Shown here one piece after another: positions 1-13,160 of a stretch of 64,000 nt of DNA. The notes beneath the pieces were generated by a model. The model worked only from the letters and a program-made list of their open reading frames with translations. It did no database searches and was not told the origin of the DNA. This DNA is from Achatina immaculata (Eukaryota > Mollusca > Gastropoda > Stylommatophora > Achatinidae), in NCBI GenBank assembly GCA_009760885.1, contig CM019716.1, positions 10,176,438 to 10,240,437 on the forward strand, in the 5' to 3' direction. How positions within the stretch are numbered: the first letter of the stretch is position 1; every line of letters starts with the position of its first letter. A program made the position numbers and the translations under genes.

Positions 1-300
1 TAACAGGTATCTGCCTGCTACACAAAAACTTATAACAGGTATCTGCCTGCTACACAAAAACTTATAACAGGTATCTGCCTGCTACACAAAAACTTATAAC
101 AGGTATCTGCCTGCTACACAAAAACTTATACACAGAAACGTATAACAACATATATCTACCTGTTACACAAAAACTTATGACATATATCTACCTGTTACAC
201 AAAAACTTATAAAAAAGATATCTACCTGTCACACAAAAACTTCTAACAGATACCTACCTGTATAACAGCAGATAACTACCTGTTACACAGACAAAAAGAT
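1..300. repeat. 32-bp minisatellite, right part diverged
   Basis: Four near-perfect 32-bp units occupy about 1-130; each contains the core CTGCCTGCTACACAAAAACT. Diverged units with CTACCTGTTACACAAAAAC follow to about 300. The array probably continues beyond the left edge of the window. Confidence 0.9.
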
Positions 301-590
301 ATTTTAGCCCAGCAAAGCTTACAGTCCACAAATCTACAAAAAAATCTTTACCGTATAAAAATTTACCAGAAAATATGTACAGTCAGAAACTATATCAGAA
401 AACATGCACGTTGTATTTGTGTTGTTGCAGTGTTTCAGTGCTGCACATAACCAAGTAACATAACCAAGTAACATAACATGTACCTAGCCGTTCCCGTGGT
501 ATCTAGTGTTAGTAACGACGTAATTCACTCTTCAAAAATACAGTCCACAACTTTCAGGTGAACAAACATGTGGACATCACATGTCACTAC
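301..590. other. Unassigned spacer between two arrays
   Basis: AT-rich sequence with short repeats (AACCAAGTAACAT occurs as a direct repeat near 450-475) and no convincing exon or element. Near 540-580 it grades into the next array. Confidence 0.5.
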
Positions 591-2935
591 TAGGAAAAAA
601 ACGAAAGGATAAGAACATGTCACTACCAGGAACAAACAAGTGAACATCACTCATCACTACCAGGTACAACCAAGTGAACATCACTTATCACTATCAGGAA
701 CAATCAAGTGAACATCACTCATCACTACCAGGAACAAACAAGTGAACATCACTCATCACTATCAGGAACAAACAACTAAACATCACTCATCACTAACAGG
801 AACAAACAAGTGAACATCACTCATCACTATCAAAAACAAACATGTGAACATCACTCATCACTACCAGAACAAACAAGTGAACATCACTCATTACTATCAA
901 GAACAAACCAGTGAACATCATTCATCACTATCAGGAACAATCAAGTAAACATCACTCATCACTATCAGGAACAAATAAGTGAACATCACTCATCACTATC
1001 AGGAACAAACCAGAGAACATCACTCATCACTACCAGGAACAAACAACTGAATATGACTCATCACTATCAGGAACAAACAAGTGAACATCACTCTTCACTA
1101 TCAGGAACAAACAAGTGAACATCATATGTCACTACCAGGAACAAACAAGTGAAAATCACTACCAGGAACAAACAAGTGAAAATCACTACCAGGAACAAAC
1201 AAGTGAAAATCACTACAAGGAACAAACAAGTGAAAATCACTACCAGGAACAAACAAGTGAAAATCACTACCAGGAACAAACAAGTGAAAATCACTACCAG
1301 GAACAAACAAGTGAAAATCACTACCAGGAACAAACAAATTAAAATCACTCGTCACTACCAGGAACAAACAAGTAGATATCGCATGTCACTACCAGGAACA
1401 AATCAGTGGATATCGCTCATCACTACCAGGAACAAATAAGTGGACATCGCATGTCACTACCAGCAACAAATAAGTGGACATCACATGTCACTACCAGGAA
1501 CAAATAAGTGGACATCGCATGTCACTACCAGGAACAAATAAGTGGACATCGCATGTCACTACCAGGAACAAATAAGTTGACATCGCATGTCACTACCAGG
1601 AACAAATCAATGAACATCGCATGTCACTACCAGGAAGAAATAAGTGGACATCGCATGTCACTATCAGGAACAAACAAGTGGACATCACTCATCACTACCA
1701 GTAACAAACAAGTGGATATCACTCGTCGCTATCAGGAACAAACAAATGGATATCGCTCATCACTGTCAGGAACAAACAAGTGGATATCACTCTTCACTAT
1801 CAGGAACAAATAAGTGGATATCATGTGTCACTACCAAAAACAAACCAGTGGACATCACATGTCACAACCAGGAACAAACAAGTGGACATCACATGTCACT
1901 ACCAGGAACAAACAAGGGGATATCGCTCTTCACTATCAGGAACAAACAAGTGGATATCACTCTTCACTATCAGTAACAAACAAGTGGATATCGCTCATCA
2001 CTATCAGGAACAAACAAGTGGATATCGCTCATCACTATCAGGAACAAACAAGTGGATATAGCTCATCAGTACCAGGAACAAACAACTGGATATCACTCTT
2101 CTCTACCAGGAATAAACATGTGGACATCACATGTCACTACCAGGAATAAACAAGTGGACATCACATGTCACTATCAGGAACAAACATGTGGACATCACAT
2201 GTCACCACTAGGAACAAACATGTGGACATCACATGTCACTATTAGTAATAAACAAGTGGACATCACATGTCACTACTAGGAATAAATATGTGGACATCAC
2301 ATGTCACTACCAGGAACAAACATGTGGACATCACATGTCACTACTAGGAATAAACATGTAGACATCACATATCACTACCAGGAACAAACATGTGGACATC
2401 ACATATCACTACTAGGAATAAACAAGTGGACATCACATGTCACTACCAGGAACAAACATATGGACATCACATGTCACTACTTGGAATAAACATGTGGACA
2501 TCACATGTCACTACCAGGAACAAATCAGTGGACACCACATGTCACTACTATTAATAAACAAGTGGACATCACATGTCAATACCAGGAACAAACAAGTGGA
2601 CTTCACATGTCACTACCAGGACCAAACATGTGGACATCACATGTCACTACCAGGAACAAACATATGGACATCACATGTCACTACCAGGAACAAACATGTG
2701 GACATCACATGTCACTACTAGGAACAAACATGTGGACATCACATATCACTACCAGGAACAAACATGTGGACATCACATGTCACTACCAGGAACAAACATG
2801 TGGACATCACATGTCACTACCAGGAACAAACATGTGGCCGTCACATGTCACTACCATGAACAAACATGTGGCCGTCACATGTCACTACCGGGAACAAACA
2901 AGTGGACATCACAAGTCACTACCAGGAACAGCACG
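590..2935. repeat. 34-bp minisatellite, about 70 units
   Basis: Units of about 34 bp contain CACTACCAGGAACAAACAAG. Variants are arranged in blocks: TGAACATCACTCATCAC units on the left, GTGGATATCGC units in the middle and GTGGACATCACATGTCAC units on the right. Around 1149-1342 the unit shortens to a homogeneous 27 bp. Open frames across the array change every unit because 34 is not a multiple of three, so they are not evidence of coding. Confidence 0.95.
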
Positions 2936-3008
2936 CCACAACCTTGTTGTCCGCCATATTTCCTAATACTGAGCACTTATCTCACGATTCGTTGTCTCAA
3001 AATGTTTT

Positions 3009-4266
3009 CAGAATGTTGCAACGCATGACCTTAGCATGACCTTAGCATGAGCTTAGCATGACCTTAGCATGAGCTTAGCATGACCTTAGCATGACCTTAC
3101 ACATGCCAGTACAGGGTAAAAGTGGGAAACTTGACCGAAATTAGCGGATCCAGAAGGTGAGGAATGTACCAGAAAATCTGCACAGTTCGCACCTATACCT
3201 GAGACTGTGTAATGTACACACCTGTACCAGAAAATCTGCACAGTTCGCACCTATACCTGAGACTGTGTAATGTACACACCTGTACCAGAAAATCTGCACA
3301 GTTCGCACCTATACCTGAGACTGTGTAATGTACACACCTGTACTAGACAATATGTACAGTATACATCTGTACTAAACAATATGTACAGTACATACCTGTA
3401 CTAACAAGGTATAAAGTGCACACCTGTACCATAAAATATGTACAGTCGACACCTGTACTAGACAATATGTACAGTACACCTCTGTACCAGATAATACGTA
3501 CAATAAATCTCTGTGTACCAGACACCATGAGTATAAGCCACATATGCTTACTTGCTTAATTATTGATATTGAAAAAAGCTTCTAATATTCCTGGATCTAT
3601 GCAAGGATATAAAATCTTACATTTGTGTAGGATACAAAATCCTTCATCTATGTAAGGATATAAAATCCTTGATATGTAAGATATAAAATCCTTGATCTTT
3701 GTCCTACTTAGCACTCTGTCTCTTCCGTACACAGCAGTACTGCTGGCATATAAGCATTTACCACTTAAAACAAGATGTGGTTCAGGTAAGAGAAAAGTTT
3801 CTTATCAAAACTCTTCTCACAGGTAACAGGTTGCTTATTAAGTATGTCCACAGTCCCACACACAAAGTAAATATCATACTCCCTGCCTGGAAGTATGGCT
3901 CACATTCTCTCACTTTAAGTATGGCTCACATTCTCTCACTTTAAGTATGGCTCACATTCTCTCACTGTAAGTATGGCTCACATTCTCTCACTTGATGTGT
4001 GGCTCACATTCTCTCACTTGAAGTGTGGCTCACATTCTCTCACTTGAAGTGTGGCTTACATTCTCTCACTTTAAGTATGGCTCACATTCTCTCACTTTAA
4101 GTATGGCTCACATTCTCTCACTTGATGTGTGGCTCACATTCTCTCACTTGAAGTGTGGCTCACATTCTCTCACTTTAAGTATGGCTCACATTTTATTTAC
4201 AAGAAATCCTGAAGAGGTGATGTCCTTTTCTCTTGTGCCTGTCAATCAAAACATAAACAAAGATTT
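3009..4266. repeat. 1,258-bp tandem duplication, copy 1
   Basis: Starts near GAATGTTGCAACGCATGACC and is followed directly by a second copy shifted by 1,258 bp. It contains 11-bp CATGACCTTAG repeats, three 58-bp units (3166-3340), a stretch with ATAAAATCCTTGAT repeats, and about twelve 26-bp units with GTATGGCTCACATTCTCTCA (3890-4200). No intact gene is visible. A possible 51-bp exon lies at 3735-3785. Confidence 0.95.
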
Positions 4267-5524
4267 CTGAATGTTGCAACGCATGACCTTAGCATGACCT
4301 TAGCATGAGCTTAGCATGACCTTAGCATGAGCTTAGCATGACCTTAGCATGACCTTACACATGCCAGTACAGGGTAAAAGTGGGAAACTTGACCGAAATT
4401 AGCGGATCCAGAAGTTGAGGAATGTACCAGAAAATCTGCACAGTTCGCACCTATACCTGAGACTGTGTAATGTACACACCTGTACCAGAAAATCTGCACA
4501 GTTCGCACCTATACCTGAGACTGTGTAATGTACACACCTGTACCAGAAAATCTGCACAGTTCGCACCTATACCTGAGACTGTGTAATGTACACACCTGTA
4601 CTAGACAATATGTACAGTATACATCTGTACTAAACAATATGTACAGTACATACCTGTACTAACAAGGTATAAAGTGCACACCTGTACCATAAAATATGTA
4701 CAGTCGACACCTGTACTAGACGATATGTACAGTACACCTCTGTACCAGATAATACGTACAATAAATCTCTGTGTACCAGACACCATGAGTATAAGCCACA
4801 TATGCTTACTTGCTTAATTATTGATATTGAAAAAAGCTTCTAATATTCCTTGATCTATGCAAGGATATAAAATCTTACATTTGTGTAGGATACAAAATCC
4901 TTCATCTATGTAAGGATATAAAATCCTTGATATGTAAGATATAAAATCCTTGATCTTTGTCCTACTTAGCACTCTGTCTCTTCCGTACACAGCAGTACTG
5001 CTGGCATATAAGCATTTACCACTTAAAACAAGATGTGGTTCAGGTAAGAGAAAAGTTTCTTATCAAAACTCTTCTCACAGGTAACAGGTTGCTTATTAAG
5101 TATGTCCACAGTCCCACACACAAAGTAAATATCATACTCCCTGCCTGGAAGTATGGCTCACATTCTCTCACTTTAAGTATGGCTCACATTCTCTCACTTT
5201 AAGTATGGCTCACATTCTCTCACTTTAAGTATGGCTCACATTCTCTCACTTGATGTGTGGCTCACATTCTCTCACTTGAAGTGTGGCTCACATTCTCTCA
5301 CTTGAAGTGTGGCTTACATTCTCTCACTTTAAGTATGGCTCACATTCTCTCACTTTAAGTATGGCTCACATTCTCTCACTTGATGTGTGGCTCACATTCT
5401 CTCACTTGAAGTGTGGCTCACATTCTCTCACTTTAAGTATGGCTCACATTTTATTTACAAGAAATCCTGAAGAGGTGATGTCCTTTTCTCTTGTGCCTGT
5501 CAATCAAAACATAAACAAAGATTT
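4267..5524. repeat. 1,258-bp tandem duplication, copy 2
   Basis: Nearly identical to the preceding 1,258 bp; a few single-base differences are visible (for example near 4413 and 4721). Both copies contain the same internal 58-bp and 26-bp arrays. Such high identity means a very recent event, homogenisation or an assembly duplicate. Confidence 0.95.
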
Positions 5525-6660
5525 CTGAAATCTCTGCTCACCTAGCTCTATATCTTCTGTCCCAAAGATTTCTGAAACCTCTGCCCACCTAGCTCTATCT
5601 TCCGTCTCAGAGAAAGATTTAAGAAATTTCTGCCCACTTAGCTCTAACTGTTTTCCACATTAGATAAAGATTTCAGAAAAATCTGCCAACATAGTTCTAA
5701 CTATCTTCTACCTCAGACAAAGATTTCAGAAAACTCTGCCCACCTAGCTCTATCTTCTGTCTCAGACAAAGATTTCAGAAAACTCTGCCCACCATGCTCT
5801 ATCTTCTGTCTCAGACAAAGATTTCAGAAATCTTTGCTCACCTAGCTCTATCTTCTGTCTCAGACAAAGATTTCAGAAATCTCTGCCCACCATGCTCTAA
5901 CTATATTCTACCTCAGACAAAGATTTTAAAAACCTCTGACCACCTTGTTCTACCTATCATCTGTCTCAGACAAAAATGTCAGAATACTCTGTCCACATAG
6001 CTCTAACTATCTCAGACAACGATTTCAGAAAACACTGCCAACTTACCTCTAACTATCTTCTATCTCAGACAAATATTTCAGAAAATGCTGCCCACATATT
6101 TCTAACTTTATTCTATATCAGACAAAGATTTCAGAAATCTCTGCCTACCTTCCTCTAACCATCTTCTGTCTCAGGCAAAGATTTCAGAAAACACTGACCA
6201 CCTTGTTCTAACCATCTTCTGTCTCAGACAAAGATTTCAGAAAACACTGCCCACTATGCTCTAACTATCTTCTACCTCAGACAAAATTTTCAGAAAACTC
6301 TGCCCACCTAGCTCTATTTTCTGTCTCAGACAAAGATTTCAGAAATCTCTTCCCACATAGCTCTATCTTCTGTCTCAGACAAAGATTTCAGAAAACTCTG
6401 CACACATTACTCTACTTATCTTCTGCCTCAAAGATTTCAGAAAACTCTGCACACATTGCTCTACTTATCTTCTGCCTCAAAGATTTCAGAAAATTCTGCA
6501 CACATTGCTCTACTTATCTTCTGCCTCAAAGATTTCAGAAAACTCTGCACACATTGCTCTACTTATCTTCTGCCTCAAAGATTTCAGAAAACTCTGCACA
6601 CATTGCTCTACTTATCTTCTGCCTCAAAGATTTCAGACAACTCTGTATACATAGTTCTAA
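5525..6660. repeat. ~50-bp minisatellite
   Basis: About twenty units centred on CAGACAAAGATTTCAGAAA followed by CTCTGCCCAC and TAGCTCTA. Units are more diverged on the left. From about 6410 they shorten to a homogeneous form built on CCTCAAAGATTTCAG. Confidence 0.9.
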
Positions 6661-7041
6661 CCTCCAGGATAGAGTCACAGAAACACGAGCATAAGAAAAG
6701 CTCCACTTCGCAATGAAGAAATAAAATTATCAGAAAAACAAAACACCTGCATGGATGATACCTGGAAACTCACCTGCTTTTACCTGTGCTGGTAAAAGAG
6801 AATTTGCATGCATGAAGATAAAAGATCGGTAAATGAGATAAAGACGAGAGACACATTAACAAAACAAACGTACATACACACATACACATACATGCGAGCA
6901 CACACATAGGCAAGGTAAAACAGCGAAATAAAAGAAGGGTGGAGCCAGTTCCTGTCTGTGATATGCGTTGAGATGATCCTTTCTGCTGATAACAACATAC
7001 AGGACTGAATATGTGGCTGGGCTTTCTTTACGGTTCTTAAT

Positions 7042-7073
<32 letters not shown>

Positions 7074-7190
7074 TGTGTGTGTGTGTGTGGCTTGTGGAAT
7101 TACAGAGAACTTGAGTTTTACAGACTTTATCTTGAAACACAGAAGTAGATTAATCTTCGTATTTCAGTGAATCTTTATCAATGATTTCTC
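6661..7190. other. Low-copy spacer with (TATG)n/(TG)n microsatellite
   Basis: Mostly non-repetitive sequence with a TATG/TGTG microsatellite at about 7044-7090. It lies immediately upstream of the candidate first receptor exon, so it could hold a promoter or 5' UTR. No TATA box or other core element stands out. Confidence 0.4.
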
Positions 7191-7311
7191 CAGAAATATC
7201 GAGGGAGAAACGCTGAAATTCTGAAGAGAATGTGGTATTGGTGAAAACTTCAGTCTGAGCTTGGAGAAGTGTTGACGGAAAATTTGACGGAGAAGCAACT
7301 GACAGATTAAA

Positions 7312-7324
7312 ATGCTACTAGCAG
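7312..7324 (+). CDS. Candidate first coding exon of the class A GPCR (start codon)
   Basis: An ATG at 7312 in good context (AAAATG) has an in-frame TGA 12 bases upstream, so it is a true frame start. Four codons (Met-Leu-Leu-Ala) plus one base are followed by a good splice donor, CAG|GTACGT, giving phase 1. The exon at 34440 needs a preceding exon that ends in phase 1, and joining the two restores a Val codon and an open extracellular N-terminus. The upstream part of the exon would be 5' UTR; a possible acceptor TTTCTCCAG ends near 7194. Seen: ATG, upstream stop, donor and phase. Inferred: that it belongs to this gene, across a ~27-kb intron of repeats. A chance phase match is one in three, so this is tentative. 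Confidence 0.33.
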
Positions 7325-7354
7325 GTACGTGCTGCCTTTTATCTTTGCTTACAG

Positions 7355-7550
7355 GTGTGTGTCTTTGTCTGTGTGTGGGTCTTTGTCTGTGTCTTTGTCT
7401 CTGTGTGTCTTTGTCTGTGTGTGGGTCTTTGTCTGTGTCTTTGTCTCTATGTGTCTTTGTCTGTGTCTTTGGTTTGGTGTGTCTTTGGCTATTTGTGTTT
7501 TTGTCTGTGGAAGTGTTTGTGGAATTTACATTTTGTTGTGGTTTGAACAA
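7355..7550. repeat. TCTGTGTCTTTG short tandem repeat
   Basis: A GT/CT-rich array of 6-12-bp units such as GTCTTTGTCTGTGTCTTTG. It lies just inside the putative first intron. The low-complexity open frames on both strands are artefacts of composition. Confidence 0.85.
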
Positions 7551-7559
7551 TCGGCATAA

Positions 7560-10500
7560 GATACTTTTTCTTTCACTTACATGCAGCATCAATATAACAC
7601 TACTTTCTTCCACTTACATGTAGCATCAATATAACACTACTTTCTTCCACTTACATGTAGCATCGATATAACACTACTTTCTTCAACTTACATGTAGCAT
7701 CAATATAACACTACTTTCTTTCACTTACATGTAGCATCAATATAACACTACTTTCTTTCACTTACATGTAGCATCAATATAACACTACTTTCTTCCACTT
7801 ACATGTAGCATCAGTATAACACTACTTTCTTCCACTTACATGTAGCATCAATATAACACTACTTTCTTCCACTTATATGTAGCATCAATATAACACTACT
7901 TTCTTCCACTTACATGTAGCATCAATATAACACTACTTTCTTCCACTTTCATGCAGAATTAATAGTTCAATACTTTCTTCCGCTTACATGCAGCATCAGT
8001 ACTTCAATACTTTCTTCTACTTACAAGCAGCATAAATATCTCAATATCTACTTACATGCAGCATCAATATTTCAATACTTTCTTCCACTTACATATAGCA
8101 TCAATATTTCAATACTTTCTTCCACTTACATGTAGCATCAATATTTCAATACTTTCTTCCACTTACATGTAGCATAAATATTTCAATACTTTCTTCCTCT
8201 TACATCAATATTTCACTACTTTCTTCCTCTTACATCAATATTTCACTACTTTCTTCCGCTTACATCAATATTTCAATACTTTTTTCCACTTACATATAGC
8301 ATCAATATTTCACTACTTTCTTGCACTTACAGCAGTGTTTCACTACTTTCGTCCACTTACATCAATATTTCACTACTTTGTTCCACTTACATCAATATTT
8401 CAATACTTTCGTCCGCATATCAATATTTCACTACTTTCTTCCGCTTATACGTAGAATTAATTTTTCATTACTTTATTCCACTTACATCAATATTTCACTA
8501 CTTTTTTCCAGTTACATCAATGTTTCACCGCTTTTTTCTACTTACATGTATCAGAATTTTTTTTTCATTACGTTTTTCCACTTCTTATGTAGCAGCAATA
8601 TTTCACTACTTTTTTCCTCTTACATCAAAGTTTCACTACTTTCTTCCACTTACATCAGTATTTCATTACATTCTTCCACTTACATCAATATTTCACTACT
8701 TTCTTCCACTTCATGTAGCAACAATATAACACTACTTTCTTTCACTTACATGTAGCATCAATATAACACTACTTTCTTCCATTTACATGTAGCATCAATA
8801 TAACACTACTTTCTTTCACTTACATGTAGCATCAATATAACACTACTTTCTTCCATTTACATGTAGCATCAATATAACACTACTTTCTTCCACTTACATG
8901 TAGCATCAATATAACACTACTTTCTTCCACTTACATGTAGCATCAATATAACACTACTTTCTTCAACTTACATGTAGCATCAATATAACACTACTTTCTT
9001 TCACTTACATGTAGCATCAATATAACACTACTTTCTTTCACTTACATGCAGCATCAATATAACACTACTTTCTTCCACTTACATGTAGCATCAATATAAC
9101 ACTACTTTCTTCCACTTACATGTAGCATCAATATAACACTACTTTCTTCCACTTATATGTAGCATCAATATAACACTACTTTCTTCCACTTACATGTAGC
9201 ATCAATATAACACTACTTTCTTCCACTTTCATGCAGAATTAATAGTTCAATACTTTCTTCCGCTTACATGCAGCATCAGTACTTCAATACTTTCTTCTAC
9301 TTACAAGCAGCATAAATATCTCAATATCTACTTACATGCAGCATCAATATTTCAATACTTTCTTCCACTTACATATAGCATCAATATTTCAATACTTTCT
9401 TCTACTTACATGTAGCATCAGTATTTCAATACTTTCTTCCACTTACATGTAGCATAAATATTTCACTACTTTCTTCCTCTTACATCAATATTTCACTACT
9501 TTCTTCCTCTTACATCAATATTTCACTACTTTCTTCCGCTTACATCAATATTTCAATACTTTTTTCCACTTACATATAGCATCAATATTTCACTACTTTC
9601 TTGCACTTACAGCAGTGTTTCACTACTTTCGTCCACTTACATCAATATTTCACTACTTTGTTCCACTTACATCAATATTTCAATACTTTCGTCCGCATAT
9701 CAATATTTCACTACTTTCTTCCGCTTATACGTAGAATTAATTTTTCATTACTTTATTCCACTTACATCAATATTTCACTACTTTTTCCAGTTACATCAAT
9801 GTTTCACCGCTTTTTTCTACTTACATGTAGCAGAATTTTTTTTTCATTACGTTTTTCCACTTCTTATGTAGCAGCAATATTTCACTACTTTTTTCCTCTT
9901 ACATCGATATTTCACTACTTTTCCCCACTTACATCAATGTTTCACTACTTTCTTCCACTTACATCAGTATTTCATTACATTCGTCCACTTACATCAATGT
10001 TTCACTACTTTCTTCCACTTACATCAGTATTTCACTACATTCTTCCACTTACATCAATGTTTCACTGCTTTCTTCCATTAACATCAATATTTCACTACTT
10101 TCTTTCACTTACATTTAGCACCAATATTTCACTGCTTTCTTCCACTTACATTTAGCACCAATATTTCACTGCTTTCTTCCACTTACATGTAGCGTCAATA
10201 TTTCACTGCTTTCTTCCACTTACATGTAGCACCAATATTTCACTGCTTTCTTCCACTTACATGTAGCACCAATATTTCACTGCTTTCTTCCACTTACATG
10301 TAGCACCAATATTTCACTGCTTTCTTCCACTTACATGTAGCGTCAATATTTCACTGCTTTCTTCCACTTACATTTAGCACCAATATTTCACTGCTTTCTT
10401 CCACTTACATGTAGCACCAATATTTCACTGCTTTCTTCCACTTACATGTAGCACCAATATTTCACTGCTTTCTTCCACTTACATGTAGCACCAATATTTC

Positions 10501-10625
10501 ACTGCTTTCTTCCACTTACATGTAGCGTCAATATTTCACTGCTTTCTTCCACTTACATGTAGCGTCAATATTTCACTGCTTTCTTCCACTTACATGTAGC
10601 GTCAATATTTCACTGCTTTCTTCAA
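7560..10625. repeat. ~37-bp minisatellite with internal 1,280-bp duplication
   Basis: Units of about 37 bp contain CTTACATGTAGCATCAATAT followed by AACACTACTTTCTTCCA or TTTCACTACTTTCTTCCA. Shorter units (~27 bp) lacking the ATGTAGC segment occur around 8200-8700 and 9480-10090. Sequence near 8321-8580 recurs at 9601-9860, so a ~1,280-bp block of the array itself is duplicated. The right end (10140-10620) is a homogeneous CACTGCTTTCTTCCAC sub-array. Confidence 0.95.
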
Positions 10626-10919
10626 TTACATCAATATTTCTCTACACGTGTGTCTTCTTTGTGCTGGAAGTAATCTTCTTAACTGGGCTATTATGTAGCA
10701 AATAATCGATACTGTGTTAGAGAAACCGGCTAATTCCTGAGTCTGTAACAGTGCCATCATTTCTTAGATCTAATAAACGAGTGAATCGATTACACTAATA
10801 TAGTCGAGTGACGTAAACCAGCAATAATTTTATTTTATCGAGTAATAAAATACTCGGTCCTAGAGCCTAACATAAAATATATAACGTCAATTATTTTGTC
10901 TCGATTCCGCCCAGCTGGA
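10626..10919. other. Unassigned low-copy sequence
   Basis: Non-repetitive AT-rich sequence between two arrays, with no supported exon or element. Confidence 0.4.
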
Positions 10920-11405
10920 ACTGATTTGTTTTCTTCTGTAATCTTTGTAGAGTACAAGACCTTCTCTGGTGTTTTTTTCCTGTAATCTTTATAGAATACA
11001 AGATCTTCTAAAATGTTTTCTTCTGTAATCTTTGTAGAGTACAAGACCTTCTCTGATGTTTCTTCTGTAAATCTTGTAGAGTACAAGACCTTCTCTTATG
11101 TTTCTTCTGTAAATCTTGTAGAGTACAAGACCTTCTCTTATGTTTTCTTCTATAATCTTTATAGAGTACAAGACCTTCTTTTGTGTTTTCTTCTATAATC
11201 TTTGTACAATACAAGACCTTCTCTGACGTTTCTTCTGTAAATCTTGTAGAGTACAAGACCTTCTCTGATGTTTTCTTCTATAATCTTTGTAGAGTACAAG
11301 ATCTTCTCTGATGTTTTCTTCTATAATATTTGTAAAGTACAAGACCTTCTGTGATGTTTTCTTCTATAATCTTTGTAGAGTACAAGATCTTCTCTAATGT
11401 TTTCT
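10920..11405. repeat. ~42-bp minisatellite
   Basis: About eleven units contain TTTGTAGAGTACAAGACCTT and TTCTCTGATGTTTTCTTC. A (CT)n microsatellite at about 11409-11434 separates the array from the LINE on its right. Confidence 0.9.
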
Positions 11406-11419
11406 AATGTCTCTCTCTC

Positions 11420-13160
11420 TCTCTCTCTCTCTGAACCTTAAGTGCCCAGGGCACATGGGGCTTCTGCAAGGGTTTTCCACAAATGCCTGTCCTTTGCCTT
11501 TTTTTCTGCTCTTGCCCAGGTGAGCCCTCTATTGCTCAACATCCTTTCTGTTGTTCTTCTCCATGTCTCTTTTGGTCTACCCTTACTTCTGTTCCCCTGT
11601 GGTGTCCATCTTAGTGCTATTTTTGGTAGTGAGTTGTCAGTCATTCGGAGCACATGTCCCAACCATCGCCAGCGTCTTTCCTCAATAACTGTTGTCAGTG
11701 GTTTCATCTGCATTTCTGCTAATAAGATGTTATTTCTTATGGTGTTTGGCCAAAATATTTTTCTAATTCTTCGTAAACATTTAGTCTGGAAAGAATTCAA
11801 CTTGTTTTGTTTTGGTGATTTTCCAGCATTCACTTCCATAGAGTAGTACACTTAGAACATTACTCTTAAATATCCTGATTTTCATATTTATGCTTAGTTT
11901 TTTTTTATTTCCATATAGTCTGTAGCATTGCAAAAGCCTGGTTTGCTCTAGTAAGTCTGCTGTTGATGTCCTCTGTGCTGTCTCCATTTTCTACTACTCT
12001 GCTGCCAAGGTATACAAATTCGTTGACCTCTTCCACTAACTTGTTATCTACTCTGAGTACATTTCTGTTGTTCACATTTTGCTTCATTAACTTTGCTTTC
12101 CTACGTTGATCTTTAGTCCTATGTTGTTTGCATTCTGAGTTAGCTTGTTTATTTTATCTTGTGATCTTTAGTCCTATGTTGTTTGCATTCTGAGTTAGCT
12201 TGTTTATTTTATCTTGCATATCTTTGTAACTGCTTGATAGTAGACAAATGTTGTCCGCAAAGTCAAGGTCCTCCAGCACTGTGTGAAGGGTCCATTGTAA
12301 TCCTCTGCGTTTGTCTGATGTTGCCTCCTTCATTAACCAGTCTACTGCCAAGATAAATAATGTTGGTGATAGTACACATCCCTGTTTCACTCCTGTTTGT
12401 ACCCTAAAGCTGCTGGAGGTATGTTCTCCACAGATCACTTTGCACTGAAAACCCTCATATAGGGCTTTGATTACATTTACTATCTTGTGGGGGAGGCCAT
12501 GCCATCTTAGGATTTTCCACAGTGCATCTCTGTTGACACTGTCAAAGGCTTTCTCAAAATCTATGAATAATGCATATGTTGTGCTATGCCACTCATTTGC
12601 CTGTTCTAATATTTGTCTAAGTACAAATATGTGGTCTATGCATGATTTTCCTTTCCTAAATCCTGCCTGCTCTATCTGAAGTTTTCCCTCAAGTGTTGGT
12701 ACAATTCTGTTGATGATTATTCTGCAAAATACTTTACTGGTGAGTGGCAGTAGGGTAATGCCTCTCCAGTTCCCGCAATCTCTGAGGTCACCCTTCTTTG
12801 GTAGTTTTACTATAAGACCAGTTTTCCACTCCTCTGGGGCTTTTTCTAGATCCCAAATTTGTTGTAATATCCGGCAAAGTTGTTTTGGTGTTTCTGTTTC
12901 TTCTGCTTTCAACATCTCAGCAGTCACTTCATCTTCACCTGGTGCCCTGTCTGATTTTAGCTTCTTTATCGCCTCCTTTACTTCACTTATTGTTATTGGT
13001 CCTGTATTGATGTTTAGTTCCGTTTTTGCTTCAGGTATGTCTATTGTTTGTGCTGCTTGTGTTCTGTTTAGTAGGGTGTTAAAGTGTTCCCTCCATCTTT
13101 CAATTTTTTCTCTTTCTCCACTGACCAGTTGTCCATTTTGTGTCCTTACTGTTTTCTAAT
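11420..13160 (-). mobile_element. Decayed LINE reverse-transcriptase fragment
   Basis: Read on the minus strand this is the RT and C-terminal part of a non-LTR retrotransposon. A ~257-residue frame (12927-12154) carries the RT palm, with NWRGITLLP, FIDFEKAFDSV and TGVKQGCVLSP. The catalytic box reads Phe-Ala-Asp-Asn at about 12260, where Phe-Ala-Asp-Asp is expected. A 55-bp direct duplication (12107-12161 repeated from 12162) shifts the frame just after the RT. Further C-terminal pieces continue at 12087-11905 and 11851-11438, including LLYGSECW, KGRPKETWRR and KAKDRHLWKTL. The 5' end, including any endonuclease, is missing. The 3' end abuts a (CT)n tract. The clade looks RTE-like, but this is not certain. 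The copy is clearly non-functional. Confidence 0.9.

Noticed and set aside
7355..7559. Cys/Val-rich open frames on both strands
   Set aside because: Produced by the GTCTTTGTCTGTG repeat.
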